DNA of 37,595 nucleotides from Helochares maculicollis (lineage: Eukaryota; Arthropoda; Insecta; Coleoptera; Hydrophilidae), in NCBI GenBank assembly GCA_033557835.1, contig JAWQRO010000504.1, forward strand, positions 1 to 37,595, written 5' to 3'. The notes below the pieces were generated by a model. That model saw nothing but the letters and a program-made list of their open reading frames with translations. It was not told the DNA's origin and made no database searches. Below, in pieces: positions 1 through 11,165 of the stretch. The translations under genes were made by a program, and so were the position numbers. Within the stretch, counting starts at the first letter, position 1. The number at the start of each line of letters is the position of its first letter.

Positions 1-213
1 TTAATCATTGTTTAATATGGGCATGCTATACAATGCGTGTTTTAATGCGGGTAATTTTAATAAGGGCCTTCTTTAATATGAACTATTTTTCTTGTAGATG
101 TCCTTCTTTAATAAAAACTTTCTTCAATATTCGCTTTCTTTAACGTGGGTCTTTCTTAATATGAGCCTTCCGTAAAATGGGCGTTCGTTAATTCGAGGCA
201 TTTTTAATTTTAG
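1..213. repeat. Degenerate minisatellite, 16-bp period
   Basis: About a dozen head-to-tail units follow the pattern TTTAATATGGGCCTTC, with many substitutions and an occasional one-base length change. Recognisable units read TTTAATATGGGCATGC, TTTTAATGCGGGTAAT, TTTAATAAGGGCCTTC, TTTAACGTGGGTCTTTC and TTAATATGAGCCTTCC. The array starts at the window edge and may extend to the left. No reading frame stays open through it. The period matches three other arrays in this window (near 1.9, 12.8 and 19.4 kb). Confidence 0.8.
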
Positions 214-1905
214 CTAATCAAGAGAGCTTTTTGGTAATTATTGAAACCTCAACTTGGTTCCGTAGCCTACTCTAACGGAATCCTTGATGGTGATGTATAT
301 AGAGGCATTAATTCCAAGAGTATAACCATTATTTCGAGTGAACCTCCCCAGTTTTCGTTGATTACAATACACATTAAGACAGCTCCACGGCACGAAATTA
401 GCAAAGAAGCGCATTAAAATGTAAACAACGGCGATTTAAATAAATTGTTTCCTTTTTTTGGTTGCGGTTCGATATTCCGGAAAAAGGGGGCCTCCTTGTC
501 TACTCTAGATGTTCAATGTTGCGTTCTTACAGTCCTGTTTTCCAGAAGTTTCGGAAATAGAGCCATAAAGTCCTGCGATACTTAGAACAGAAAAAAGCAA
601 CTTTTACGGCGTCAATTTATCGTTGCTTTATTGGCACAATTTTTGGAAATAACTGCAGCACAACTGTAGATAAAACGAAGGCGTAAGATACTATATTTAC
701 TTAACTATGTTACGGGTTCATTTTTCCAGCAATTTCTTATTCCGTTTCGTCTCATTTATTTTGCTATGTGTTGCCCCACCGATCTGTAATGTTGCACCAA
801 TAGATAATAAGCAATAGGTAAAAAGTTTCACGTGTTAGTCATCTTACCTTCCCGTCATGATTAAATGAGCTTGAATCCAAAGGCGCTTTTTCGATATAAA
901 TGAGACCATGATTTGCATTTGCTTTAAAATTCATTTATAATTACCTATTACCTGTTGGATGTAATAGCTTTAAGAATTTATCTGCATTTTCGGCGGATTC
1001 ATTAACTCAAAATATAATGGGTATCAATGTGAACGGCCCATTGAACTCAGGTACACAACAAAGAGGTTGGGATGTTGCTTAAAGCAACTCATTTCACGCC
1101 TGTTATTTATACTAAAAGCTGCTTCGACTATTTTTTTTATACTCTTTCTTTTATCGTGAGTTTTGTTTTGACGGCAGTAATTAATATACTTTCCTATGTA
1201 TGTACGGATGGTTGGTAACATCAGCGATTGTTATTTTACATATAAGGCTTTTGTATCCCGTCTTCCAACGACCTACCGACGTTTTATCACAGCAAACAAG
1301 TTCATTGTATCCGCAACTATGGTAGGTGTAAAATTCAGTATTCAATTTATGACAGTATAATTAGAATGAATTCTTGCCGGCTTTCGCCCATATTACACGT
1401 AGTAGACACCTAATCTCCGGAAATATAATGACTGGCGAAGTGAAGTTACTAATATATTGGCACATTTTCGATTTGCTACTTTGGCATAGGTATAAATAGG
1501 TGGTTAGAGTTAATAGGGATACCATGATTGGCTTTATTATATCTATTCATTATGTTATTAAACCGTAATAATGTGATCACTTTACACTTACTTCAAGAGC
1601 TCAAATCGATTTGTAAAATTAGCTGGAATACACTCCCATAAATAAAACTCGCAGATAAAGAAGCTAAGTTCATGTGCTAAAACTACGGATTCATTGACAG
1701 CAAAGCAGCGAGATTCCAGCTTAAGATTTGCATAGCCTCAAAACATGAATACCATTAAAATAAGCCATTAACTATTAAATTCATCACATCGACCTTCAAC
1801 CTATGGGCAAATCTTTATTAGTTCACATACGTTCTTATTTAAATCATAAACATTAATGCTTATTTGTCAATATATCTTCTATGTCTAATGGTATTTAAAC
1901 CTCTA
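214..1905. other. AT-rich non-coding stretch, nothing recognised
   Basis: Mostly AT-rich single-copy-looking DNA with short open frames only. The longest is a 65-codon minus-strand frame at 1024-1221, with no motif I recognise. A small GC-richer spot near 470-500 carries TTCCGGAA followed by a G run. I see no repeat, RNA gene or convincing exon here. Confidence 0.6.
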
Positions 1906-2091
1906 TTGAACCAATTGATTATTATTTGTTACTGAACATGCATTCTTGTTGAACCATGCACTCCTGTAGAAAATGCAGTCTCATTGACCATGCATTATTA
2001 TTAAACATTCAGTTTTATTGAACATGCATTCTTATTGAACAAGCATTCATATTGCACAATAGTTTACATTGAACATTCGTTCTTATGATAC
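1906..2091. repeat. Degenerate minisatellite, 17-bp period
   Basis: Around nine to eleven tandem units follow TTGAACATGCATTCTTA. Clear examples are TGAACATGCATTCTTGT, TTGACCATGCATTATTA, TTGAACATGCATTCTTA, TTGAACAAGCATTCATA and TTGAACATTCGTTCTTA. Units diverge by several bases but keep phase. Aligned as CTT-A-TT-G-AA-C-ATG against CTT-C-TT-T-AA-T-ATG, the unit loosely resembles the array at 1-213. A common origin is possible but unproven. A 68-codon minus-strand frame runs through part of it and is explained by the repeat. Confidence 0.82.
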
Positions 2092-3899
2092 AGGATTCTT
2101 TATATAAAGCACATGATTCAGTCGTGTTTAGAATTAAAATATTACACCGGATGACCACTAATAAGATAAAATCTCGGAACACATTTTGAATCACGGTTAT
2201 ACCGCCACTCTTTATTTTCATTTAACAGGAATCTTAACTGTAATTTCAGACTTTATATCATCCGCTTCTTGGTTTAACATATCGACAGCACCAAAGCGAG
2301 GCACCCAACAAAAACCAAATTCATTTAAAATTAATAATCAGCCGCGTAAATGACCGTTTAAATGACTTATTATACTCGATTAACGAAACCATTGGAGCCA
2401 AGATTTCCTTCAGCGAAATAAAATGGGCCTACCTGACAATGAAAAATTTAAGTGTGGCCGAGTTAACAAAAGTCAAGAGTGCGCATAAAAGACCCAGAGT
2501 TTATAAAAGCCTAATTTCCGGAAAAAAATCGGGCACTTGTTCGCCGCAACCCGAAGTGATTGCCATTTGAGTCAGATAATAGAAAATAATGAGGTACAAC
2601 TTTCATTTCAATAAACCAAGATCGCTATCAATTTTACACTTTCTTTCGGGGCCAGTCGTGATCTTGGACGCGTCTCTCATCGCAGCCCATCCACATTGAG
2701 AACACGTTTGAATATGCCCAAGTCCACCAGGTTTCGACACCTTTAAATTCAAAAGATCGACCGAGTCATTATGCACGATAAATGACGTATACATTAGCCG
2801 TGTTTAAAAGCATCCGTGTCAAATGGTCCCGATAAAAGGGTAGAGGTATGATTACCAGACACACCTGTGTATCCAAATATGGACTAGCACCACTTAATAC
2901 ATACTCTATACCAGCTACTAGCTGTTAATATGACCGTATGTAACTTTCAAAGCGTCTTCGTGGAGAAAATGAGCTTAACGCTAAAAGCTTTGGAGCACCC
3001 TGTGTTACACCGAGGCAGGAGATTAATTCAATTTGCCCTTTGAAGACCAACGCAATCGTTCATTTCAAGATATTACAACGATCGAAAATTTAAAATTAAT
3101 TTTAAAATATTTCACGTTCTTTGTCGTAATGATAACGCATGCACAAATGTGTATCATCGACTGTGACGGATAATCAAAAATTTATAAATCCAACATTTGG
3201 AATAATAAGACGGGAACCACTTATTCAACCCACAAAAACTTACTTTGCTTTAGATAACTAAAACAAATAGAACGATAATAATATCAAACATATTTATCGG
3301 AACTATGTTTCAAAATACAACTGATAATTTAGTAGATCAACAGAGAAAAATATGTGCCTTCAGTTTATTTTATTCTAATGCTTTTTTATTTCACGCTACC
3401 TGCTTTTATACGAATTTTATTGCAAATAATGCACAGGCACTATTATGACAACAACCCTAGCAATCGTAAAGTATGGGGTGACTCATTTTCTGCCAACGCC
3501 ACTGTTCATGATAAAATGTCGTTAAGGGGGTATTTTCATTTGTGCGGGGAACCTTTTTAACCAATATCTTTTTTACCAATGTCGGTGTACTTAAAATAAG
3601 GGTCCCTTTGCGTCTATGCGCAGCGCAGCGAGCAGGTCGGCCTTTTGTTTGGTTCACACCTTTCATATTTCTTTTGGTTGGAAAATAATTGAAGGTTCTT
3701 TTTGTACAAAATTATAGAGTCGCGTTTTTGTTGTAGAAAAATTAATGGAGAGAGTATTTTTCGCGGGAAAACTGGACCATAAGTAAAATCCTCGCCAATC
3801 ATTCCACGCGATAGTCATTGCTAAGTTAATTAATAAGAAAAGGCTAATTGTTGTTTCCCGAAAAGTTAATTCTGATAAAAATGTTGTTCCACTCAACAT
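2092..3899. other. Non-coding stretch with a possible conserved block at 2230-2600
   Basis: The part at 2230-2600 is less AT-monotonous than its surroundings. It has ATTAATAATCAG, CGATTAACG, AAATGACTTATT and a GCCGCGTAAATGACC segment, resembling the mixed homeodomain-site and GC composition of insect enhancers. This is compositional inference only. The rest (2600-3899) has short overlapping frames on both strands with no recognisable product. Segment 3610-3650 contains a GC-rich GCGCAGCGCAGCGAGC run. Confidence 0.3.
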
Positions 3900-4130
3900 A
3901 ATTACTTTTTGTAAATTACACTTTTGACATGTTTCATAAGACTGGTCCAGGATAATCTAATTGGCCGAAGGGGTTTAATTTGCAACCCTTTTCAGAAGAG
4001 TGATGGTTTGTTAATTTTGAACACGCTGAGAATCCGCAAAAAAATATAAAAATAAATTACATGGATTGATGGTCCTTATTCAATTAACGGTCTAAATAGG
4101 GCCCGCTTTTTAATTAATTCTTTTTGAGCA
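3900..4130. promoter_or_regulatory. Possible cis-regulatory block (homeodomain-type sites)
   Basis: A compact block holds GGATAATC (Otd/Bicoid-like GGATTA family), TAATTGG, GGTTTAATTTGC, GGATTGATGG, CAATTAACGG and TTTTTAATTAATTC, mixed with non-repetitive GC-containing sequence such as GGCCGAAGGGG and TAGGGCCCGC. Such clustering is typical of developmental enhancers, but ATTA cores are also common by chance in AT-rich DNA. There is no reading frame of note. Confidence 0.28.
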
Positions 4131-6400
4131 AATGTTCTACACTTTACAAAAACAATTCCTGAGTGTTGTTCTACAGCTAGTTGTATGCAGCAGGCGGATA
4201 AAGGATGACTATTCGATAAAATACACCTGATTTCGGCTGGACCCCTCTTTTCTATTCGAGAAAGGAATGCGTCATGGTCTAAATTGATTAACCGGGGTGC
4301 GCAATAGGCTTTTTTCGAAATTAATTACAAAAAAAGTGATTATTAGATTCTTGCGTTGTAATTTTATAATTAAGAAGATTTTCTTGCGGATAGAATTAAA
4401 TTTTCTTATTAATTCTGTATAGCTGACAAAAACTCGCGGAATTACTACTGTATATATACCAGCAAATTTTTTTGACACGATAATTATAGTGCTCTGAACG
4501 AATGGGTGGGGCGTATCCCTAATGCCCGTGTTCACGGTGCTCTTTTTGTACAGATATCTTCATACAAAACCAACAATCTATCATCTGCTCAAGGTAAATT
4601 GATTTATTTCCGGAAAATAGATATTTGTTACGATTTTATTGGCGAAGGTGAATTTCACCGCCGGCGGTTTTGCTATTTTTGTCATTTCAAATCCGTAATT
4701 TCAGTTTCCTACTTTTATTATTCCAAATAACTTTTTCACTTATTTAGGACGTATTTTTATTTTTCAGCTCCATTCCATAAAGGAGAACAACTTTGAAAAT
4801 AAAGCTAAACAGGGGTGGAAAACGAAACCTGACCTAGAACAACGTATTGATTAATCCTTGGAACAAAAGGTAAAATAAAACCATATTTTTTTGCTTCACA
4901 GCATAAACAATGGATTTGACGCATTTTATTGACTTCTCCAGCGACCGCATGATGTCAAAGCGTCTGCGTGATAAGTCCAAGTCATTAGTATGTAAATAAA
5001 ATCTGTACGTACATATAAAAAACAGGGATACTTGTTTGTACTATTAGGAGTTAGGGAGAAGGGTGGGTGCCTTTCTTTCATCAAATACCCAACAAAAGCT
5101 ATGTAAATTACCGGCTGAGTCGCGGTAATACATAGTAATTTTGGCAGATTACAGATTTAACACATTCAACCATAATAACACCAACCACCCTAGGAGATAC
5201 TCAATAATAGTTGTAGATTCGTGAGATTAGGGATTTTGTAAAGTGCATACTAATAATAATTTCAGCCCCGAGGGACTTTCTTGCGCTGCATTGTAGGGTA
5301 AGATCAAGTGAATTATAGATAAATCCGTTAATAGCGTTAAAACGGCACAACATCAAAATCACTAGTTTAGAGTTTGCTTCGCTTCAAGGATTTTGAAACT
5401 AGTCAAAGAGATCTAATTTAATTTTAGGGATTAAACGTGCGTACGTTCGTGCTTATGGAATACTCAATTTAATTTATGCCGGTTGGTTGTATATTAGAAA
5501 TCTAAGGAGATTTTTTGCTTGTCTGTTTCTACAGCCGCCGAGTATATTTATAATCAACAAAGTAATTAATTTTGTACATGTTACTATATTCAAGATTGGT
5601 TAAATTCGCTGTTTTGGATAATTTCAACCGAACAATATAAATTATAAACGAGAAACGTTAATGTACACTAGGTAAAGTATGGTGTATGGAAGGTATTACG
5701 TTCTGCAAAGTATCATGTGGAAATTTTAGCAAATCATCTCTTCTAAAAGACCTCTGCTTTAATTTAGATTCTGGGCGATGGCTTTTAGACTGTTTGTGCT
5801 GAGTTGGTCTCCTACGATAAGCAGTACGCCCGGCAGTAGTTCACAAGCTAAACAGTTTACAACTAAATTGGTAAATACCAAATTTTAATTTGATAGCGTA
5901 TAACTTAATATTTAAAAACTGTAATCAACATAGTTATTACACAAGATAGTAAGTATAAAAATATTTATAAAGAAGTAATAAAATGAAAATAAATACAATA
6001 CGTGTCATTTTTCGGAAGTGTCGGCGTCAAAGGTGTCAAAAGCGCGAAGGGAAAATTATATGATATTTTTTATACTTAAAAGAATAAACATTTGGCATAG
6101 ATTTTCATTGTTTGGTTACACTATTGAAAATAAGAACATTAAGATCATTTTCAACTTGTTCTACATTGTTCTTTTATATATTTAATTAAAATATGTGTTA
6201 AACAAAAGAATATATATTCTGTAGCATATATTTGACTACACGAGAGCTTTGGGTTGGCACTTTTCAGAGATTTTATTTAATACAATGATATCAAACGTGT
6301 AACCTCCTACAATGTGTAGGAAGATAATTCTAGAATTGCGTTTTTTTTTAAATTGCGCGGTATAGTGTACAGTAGGTATTTTGCACCGCTCAAAAAGGCT
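4131..6400. other. AT-rich non-coding stretch
   Basis: No convincing exon or RNA gene. Small structures seen: an 8-bp inverted repeat ACTAGTTT/AAACTAGT at 5361-5368 and 5396-5403, and a good splice-acceptor-like tract ending TTTCTACAG at about 5533 that is not followed by an open frame with coding character. Open frames at 4272-4535 (minus) and 4506-4730 (plus) encode low-complexity, AT-driven peptides and are probably chance. Confidence 0.55.
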
Positions 6401-6407
6401 GAAAGCA

Positions 6408-6512
6408 TATAAAGTCAGCCGAGCTATAATCAGTCAAAATCAAAGTCATATTTTCTAAATGGTAACTTATGTAGGAAGCTTATCTCATGCTGCATCTCCA
6501 TTTTCTGTTTAA
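6408..6512 (+). promoter_or_regulatory. Weak TATA plus initiator arrangement with a short downstream frame
   Basis: TATAAAG at 6408-6414 is followed by TCAGTC (initiator consensus TCAGTY) at 6430-6435. The spacing from the TATA T to the initiator A is 24 bases, shorter than the usual 30 or so, which weakens the call. The sequence after it (CAAAATCAAAG) is A-rich. The first downstream ATG (6459) opens only a 17-residue frame ending at 6512, so any product would need splicing. A GGCTGA/TCAGCC hairpin overlaps the TATA region. This could be chance. Confidence 0.2.
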
Positions 6513-9240
6513 TAGCATTACATCCAATGCATTGACCCACGTTTCTCGTAAATTTCAATCTCTCCCGCTGCAATTTACCTATCACACAATCTTTTTGATT
6601 ATTCAGCACTTATGCTTGAGTTGAGCGTTGTTTCTACAAATAAACATCAGAAGAAAATTTTGAAATCATCAAAAATAATTAGCTTTCAGATTTTTCACTT
6701 CGAAATTGTGACAAATTCATTGGAAATACTATTAGAAAATTGAACTGGTATCAAAATGTCGTTCTTTATTAGAGTCAGTAAATTATTTGCGTATATCTGT
6801 ACAAAGGATATAAATTTTAGTCAAATGCACACACTGCATTTGTATATCATTTCAACCATATCTCTCTTTTAACACTTTATTTATTGTAAGCTGAAGAAAC
6901 TTGCATTTTTCGTCCAAAATATTAAATCAACTTTTCATCTTGTACCTTAAAAGCGATAGCTTGCGGTGAGAGAATATGTATAATGTGTCTGAGATGGTGG
7001 CAAGTTTGGTGCTAATGAGCTTATGAACTTTTATACTGGAGGGCATTTAACAAGGACGCATTTCGATCTGTGTAAGATCTCAATTTCAAGCTATGTTTTT
7101 ATTATCTAGCATATACAAATACAACCAAATAAAGACGCAACTTCCACTAACATGCAGAAAGTCCTGACAGGCGGCTTCTTGGACCTGAACATTTTGGTAG
7201 CAAACATAATAAATGCATGAGAAACGTTAGATGGCATGGAGAGATGACGTACGGTTAGGGAAGAATATTACAGGACGAAATTACAGCTTATGCAGAGACG
7301 GCGCTGCCGACGCCAGCAGCAACTGAGCCCTTAAGGCAGCACCTGGTTATTGTTAGCAAACTAAAACATTTACGGACAGTCGTCCTTTTTGCAAGTAAAA
7401 TTTCAAGCGCTCACGTGTATTCTTCCTAAATCATATAGTAAAAACTGCAACATATTTCGGCAATTTTCCAGTCATGATATGAAAACCGTTGTAAATTTAA
7501 GTTGTCGCAATATGATTCATATTTTCTGATTTTTCTACCGCAAAATAGAATAATGGCAGAAGTACGAACATTACACTTTGAGATAGAAAAAAATGGCATT
7601 GAAAATGTAAAATATAAAATATTAGCGTGTAGCCTTGCGTGGCATTTGCAGCTCGCAGGAGGTGAACTTGACAAAATGCAGGCGAAATTTTCCCACATTA
7701 TAGGTGCAACATGCATGAATACATGAATAGATATTATATTTGCCTACCATGTTTACGCCGATCTTTATTCAGTACGATCTGTAAGTCTAGAGCAAATACT
7801 AAAAACTTCTTTTATTGGGAAATCAGGAGAGTTTCAAGCAAAAATTGGGGAATTCGAAACACTAACTAGATGACAAAAACTTGCTGGCAAACCTAATTGA
7901 AATTTTAATTAAGCATTTGAATGGCGCAGTTTTGAAAAGGGGCTCAAACTTAACTCTTAATGAAGGCGGTTTCTTATAGGGTAAAATTAAATATATCAAT
8001 TTTACCGCATTCAACTGTAAAGCAGAACAAAATAAAATCACTGCATTTAATTTTTAAATGAATAGACAAACTAAGAGTGGCGAATCAATGAATTTTGATG
8101 CAATAGAAGAAAAACTGTGATAAAGGCGATACATCAAACAAGACTGCTGCGGCACTTTATTAATGAATTGAGTGCAACGCACTTAGCGTGAACTAGCAAA
8201 TTGTGCATATTGTGATAAAGCTTAGCTTTATAACCATGATTACTTCACACTCACATTACACTTTCAAGTTCTAGGCTAGCCAGTGCTGCAAACCGTGCGA
8301 AAACATCAACAAAAGTTGTTCCTAACCTCATTTTGCCAGTCGAAAATTGCAAGCGAAAAGTACAATTTTTGCATTAGCTAATGAGTACGTCATTAAACAC
8401 TTAATAGAGTTTCTCACCATAAATCATGTCGTCAATAACATTAAAATAAGCGAGCCTAACCTGTTAATTTCACCGGAAACGCAAGCCAATTAATAAATGG
8501 TTATATTTGTTATGAGAAAGTTGCGAGCTGTAAAAATGAATTTCCTGAAGAAATTGTTAGTTCAGGCCGCTTTTCAGTGGGAATCTACCTATATCTGTTA
8601 TCTCTTATATTGCATATTAGATACACGTACAGATCACTGGGATAGAGGTGAGAAACTCCCATCTGTTTGTTTCTTGTCAAATTGAAGCAATCGAGATAGG
8701 AAGGTTTATCGATGTCAAATCCAAATGTCATCCAAACTCCGACTCATCAATATATCGGATATTAACCCTCTGATACGTGCCAGTTTAGATTTGATAACTA
8801 AATTTGATGATCTCTCTGCACAAGATTAGTGATGATATTAGGATTATCAACCGAAGTCAGGCTGAAAAACTCGGATCTCCGCTTATTGCCTGCCGTTTTC
8901 TCGATAGATATATTTTTTTCAAATTCCTTAACTTTCAAGCTTTAGGGCACGAAACAGCAAACTCACCTAACGTAGAAAATATTAATGAACCTCGTGTTGC
9001 CGAAACACCGAAAACACAGGCGAAACTGAGGAAATGATGTAAGAGGCAAACTTCTTGATTTTCCCGGTATTCCAAAAGTTGTAGCACTGCACTTGACTAT
9101 GGCCATAAATTTCACAACCACTGTAACCCGAGCATCTCTAGTGCTACTGTTGGACCTCCAAAAGATGTACGCTCCTTGAATAATAAAAATAGGGGTTTTC
9201 TCTTATGCGGATCACATGCAGCGAAGCTCAGGAACATTCA
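6513..9240. other. Non-coding stretch with mixed composition
   Basis: No gene recognised. Segment 7120-7350 is less AT-rich, with GACGGCGCTGCCGACG near 7300. Segment 8240-8490 carries several ATTA cores (GCATTAGCTAATGAG, CATTAAAC, CAATTAATAAATGG) and could be regulatory. Segment 8690-9040 is of higher complexity, and a 77-codon plus-strand frame (8804-9037) has a mixed polar composition ending in a lysine-rich tail. It has no motif I know and no convincing start, and I do not call it a gene. Confidence 0.45.
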
Positions 9241-9490
9241 TTCGTACGAAAGTAATGCGGTATAACCTCACCAAACAAGACCTTTGCGGTCACACACAAG
9301 AGTTCTCCCGGAGAACTTGTAACCGGAGTACTGTTACGAGAGTAACGTGAGATCGAAGAGGGCCGTGAACCTGCTCACAGCGCGATCGCAGCGCACAAAC
9401 TGACAGGCTATAGTACGGACCGGATAAATGCAGACCGGAGGATTTGAATTGTTGCTGAGTGGGCGCCTGCGCACCTTGGCCCAATGGGGC
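9241..9490. other. GC-richer island with a run of short perfect inverted repeats
   Basis: Within about 110 bases there are four perfect dyads. They are TTCGTACGAA (9241-9250), GACC-TTTGC-GGTC (9279-9291), AGTTCTCC-C-GGAGAACT (9301-9317, extendable by ACA/TGT across a 2-base bulge) and GTTAC-GAGA-GTAAC (9333-9346). GCGATCGC follows near 9383. The block is clearly GC-richer than its flanks, up to the GGGCGCCTGCGCACC segment near 9465. It could be a structured non-coding RNA, a binding-site array or a transposon fragment. I recognise no family, and minus-strand frames over it lack known motifs. Confidence 0.4.
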
Positions 9491-9911
9491 TTATATTTTT
9501 TCTGAAATGCGTTTTTGTATACCTGGTGTGTTCCACTTTGAAGATCGCTTACCGTGGGGTGCAAATGATAATAGATAGGGGGCTGAAATTGCCATGTTTT
9601 TGTCTCCTAGGGCATTGCAGTTGGAAGTATCGCATTTAGTAAAACATCTTTATTTACTGTCGATACTAGAAGTTTTCTGTGTTGGTTAAACCTCTTTAGA
9701 GATGAAATTTCTAGATACACCAATTGGCAACTATAGGAAGTATGTGTATTTTATGTTTAATTTTTAACTAGTTTATACTTACATCATCAAGCATGAATTT
9801 GTCGGGCTCATTTACAATTTTCGGGAGTTTATAGTCTGTTCAAATTATTACAAGTACTGGCTATCCTTAAATTTTGCTAGTAATTATGTTAGGATAGATA
9901 TGTAGATAACA
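9491..9911. other. AT-rich spacer before the 640-bp tandem array
   Basis: No gene or repeat is clearly visible. The last part (about 9850-9911) weakly resembles the DNA just before copies two and three of the following array, so a fully decayed unit boundary may lie here. Confidence 0.4.
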
Positions 9912-9969
9912 GCCTGTTGAATTGATGCAATTAATAACTTGTAAACAATATAGTTTCTTATTAATGCCT

Positions 9970-10056
9970 TTAATTTTTCTGTCGAATTTTGTCAGGTTCC
10001 GTCGGCTGAGTTAAAGATGCTTTTGGTATTTTTCTATTTTCCGGGTATGCGTTTAT
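9970..10056 (-). other. Copy 1 core: possible small terminal exon or conserved element
   Basis: This is 29 codons including the stop. Compared codon by codon with the copy 2 core (10624-10710) I count about 14 differences in 84 bases before the stop, split roughly 2/5/7 over codon positions 1/2/3. That leans only slightly to third positions. Both cores are the same length and end RQKN then stop (TAA here, TGA there). This is suggestive of a coding C-terminus but not decisive. A one-base indel just upstream breaks the shared frame between copies. Confidence 0.3.
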
Positions 10057-10130
10057 GACGCAAATGTACAAATTTATATGTAGGCGAAACCTTAGCAAGA
10101 ACTTTTGGGTCAATTTAGTTGAATAATCTA

Positions 10131-10144
10131 CTCTCTCTCTCTCT
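10131..10144. repeat. (CT)n microsatellite
   Basis: Seven CT dinucleotides, then a T-rich tract. It lies inside copy 1 of the 640-bp unit and is absent from copy 2. Confidence 0.9.
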
Positions 10145-10366
10145 TTTTCTCTTTTATTAATGTAGTACATAGAAACAAATTTTTGATATAACAATGTGAT
10201 TAGTTTTTCTTGATACAGTGAAATATCTTCCAGAATTTATTATACATATATTTTGTTAAAAAGTAACAAGAGGAATTAATATATGTGGCCGTATTCGTGG
10301 GTTGCTACACTTTACTAGGCGAAGCTTCCAGTTGAATATTTTTCTTTCAGACGCAATAAAACAACT

Positions 10367-10419
10367 AAAATTGGCTATTATTTAATAGCCAATTTTATCT
10401 AATATTTAATAATATTAGA
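10367..10419. repeat. Two adjacent inverted repeats (14-bp and 9-bp arms)
   Basis: A perfect inverted repeat has 14-bp arms (AAAATTGGCTATTA at 10367-10380 and its complement at 10383-10396) around a 2-base centre. One base later a second perfect one follows, TCTAATATT-TAAT-AATATTAGA (10398-10419). They sit between copies 1 and 2 of the tandem unit and are not seen between copies 2 and 3. The first is too perfect and too tightly looped for a typical microRNA precursor. It may be a cruciform, a MITE remnant or a protein-binding dyad. Confidence 0.85.
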
Positions 10420-10559
10420 ATATGAAAAATAGCGTTAACTAAGAGTCATGTGACTACGGATGCGCTTCTTTCTGTAGTTATTTAATTTTATTTTAGGCTT
10501 AGCTAAATACTAGTTGGTAATGATCAACGCAAAATTTTAGAAATATAGTAACCAAGTAA

Positions 10560-10910
10560 ACAGTGCTGATTTGAAGCAACGAATTGGGCATACAAGTTGC
10601 AAACAATATGTTTATTCCCATATTCAGTTTTTCTGCCGCATTTCTTCAAGTTCCGTCGGCCGAGTTAAGTATGCTTTTGGTGTTTTTCTGTTTTCTGTGA
10701 ATGCGTTTATGATACAGCGCTTTAATTTATGGGTAGGAGAAACCTTAACAAGAATTTTTGAGGTGAGTTAAGTTGAATAATCTAAGCTGCTTTCTTTATA
10801 CTAGTCGGATATGTTCCACAGAAACAACATTTTGTTTCGACAATGTGACTAATTTATCCCGACACAAAGAAATATCTAAAAATATTTATAATATATATTT
10901 TATATAGTTA
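10560..10910. repeat. Copy 2 of diverged ~640-bp tandem unit
   Basis: It aligns with copy 1 over most of its length. Blocks are ACAAGTTGCAAACAATAT, AGTTCCGTCGGCCGAGTTAA, ATGCTTTTGGTGTTTTTC, AAGTTGAATAATCTAAG and CAATGTGACTAATTTATCC, with AAAGAAATATCT. The start-to-start distance from copy 1 (AACAATAT landmark) is about 655 bp. The minus-strand core at 10624-10710 reads INAFTENRKTPKAYLTRPTE, then a tail ending RQKN and TGA. A 66-codon plus-strand frame crosses it but is not shared with the other copies. Confidence 0.75.
10624..10710 (-). other. Copy 2 core: possible small terminal exon or conserved element
   Basis: It has the same length as the copy 1 core and aligns without gaps. The reading frame is open for 28 codons to TGA. 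Several differences from copy 1 are synonymous or conservative (AAT/AAC twice, CGA/CGG), but others are radical (SL/YL, Q/R). Upstream on the minus strand the alignment to copy 1 continues at DNA level but with a frame-changing one-base indel. If coding, the exon boundary would have to fall near the conserved ATAAACGCA. No protein family is recognised. Confidence 0.3.
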
Positions 10911-11165
10911 AAAATTAGTTGTTCTATAGTCAAGCTACAATAATCTCAATTTATAAAAACAATACATGGAGTTGTTCGTCATTTCGCTTACCAAACTAAG
11001 AGTTTCTATTTGCACATTTTGCTCTCAAGAACAATATACTTAGCAACTAAGCTTATTTTGAGACAATTAAAACCTGAAATAAGCTGTGCCTAGTATTTTA
11101 TTTTCAAAACTGCGTCTCTTTGCAGTTAATGTATTTTTGACTTTATAATTAGGTACATACGATTA

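Larger units (their letters stand above)
9912..10255. repeat. Copy 1 of diverged ~640-bp tandem unit
   Basis: It shares ordered blocks with 10560-10910 and, more weakly, 11166-11400. These are AACTTGTAAACAATAT, GTTCCGTCGGCTGAGTTAA, ATGCTTTTGGTATTTTTC, GTTGAATAATCTA, and CAATGTGATTAG followed by GAAATATCT. The core at 9970-10056 read on the minus strand gives INAYPENRKIPKASLTQPTE, then a short tail ending RQKN and a TAA stop. Copy 2 gives a related peptide of the same length ending in a different stop. A (CT)n run lies at 10131-10144. Function is unknown. Confidence 0.75.

Noticed and set aside
1..213. Regularly spaced repeat considered as CRISPR-like
   Set aside because: Units are contiguous, degenerate and without unique spacers; it is a minisatellite in a eukaryotic-looking sequence.
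8804..9037. 77-codon plus-strand frame that might be a retroelement gag fragment
   Set aside because: Polar composition only. No zinc knuckle, protease or integrase signature nearby and no long terminal repeats seen.
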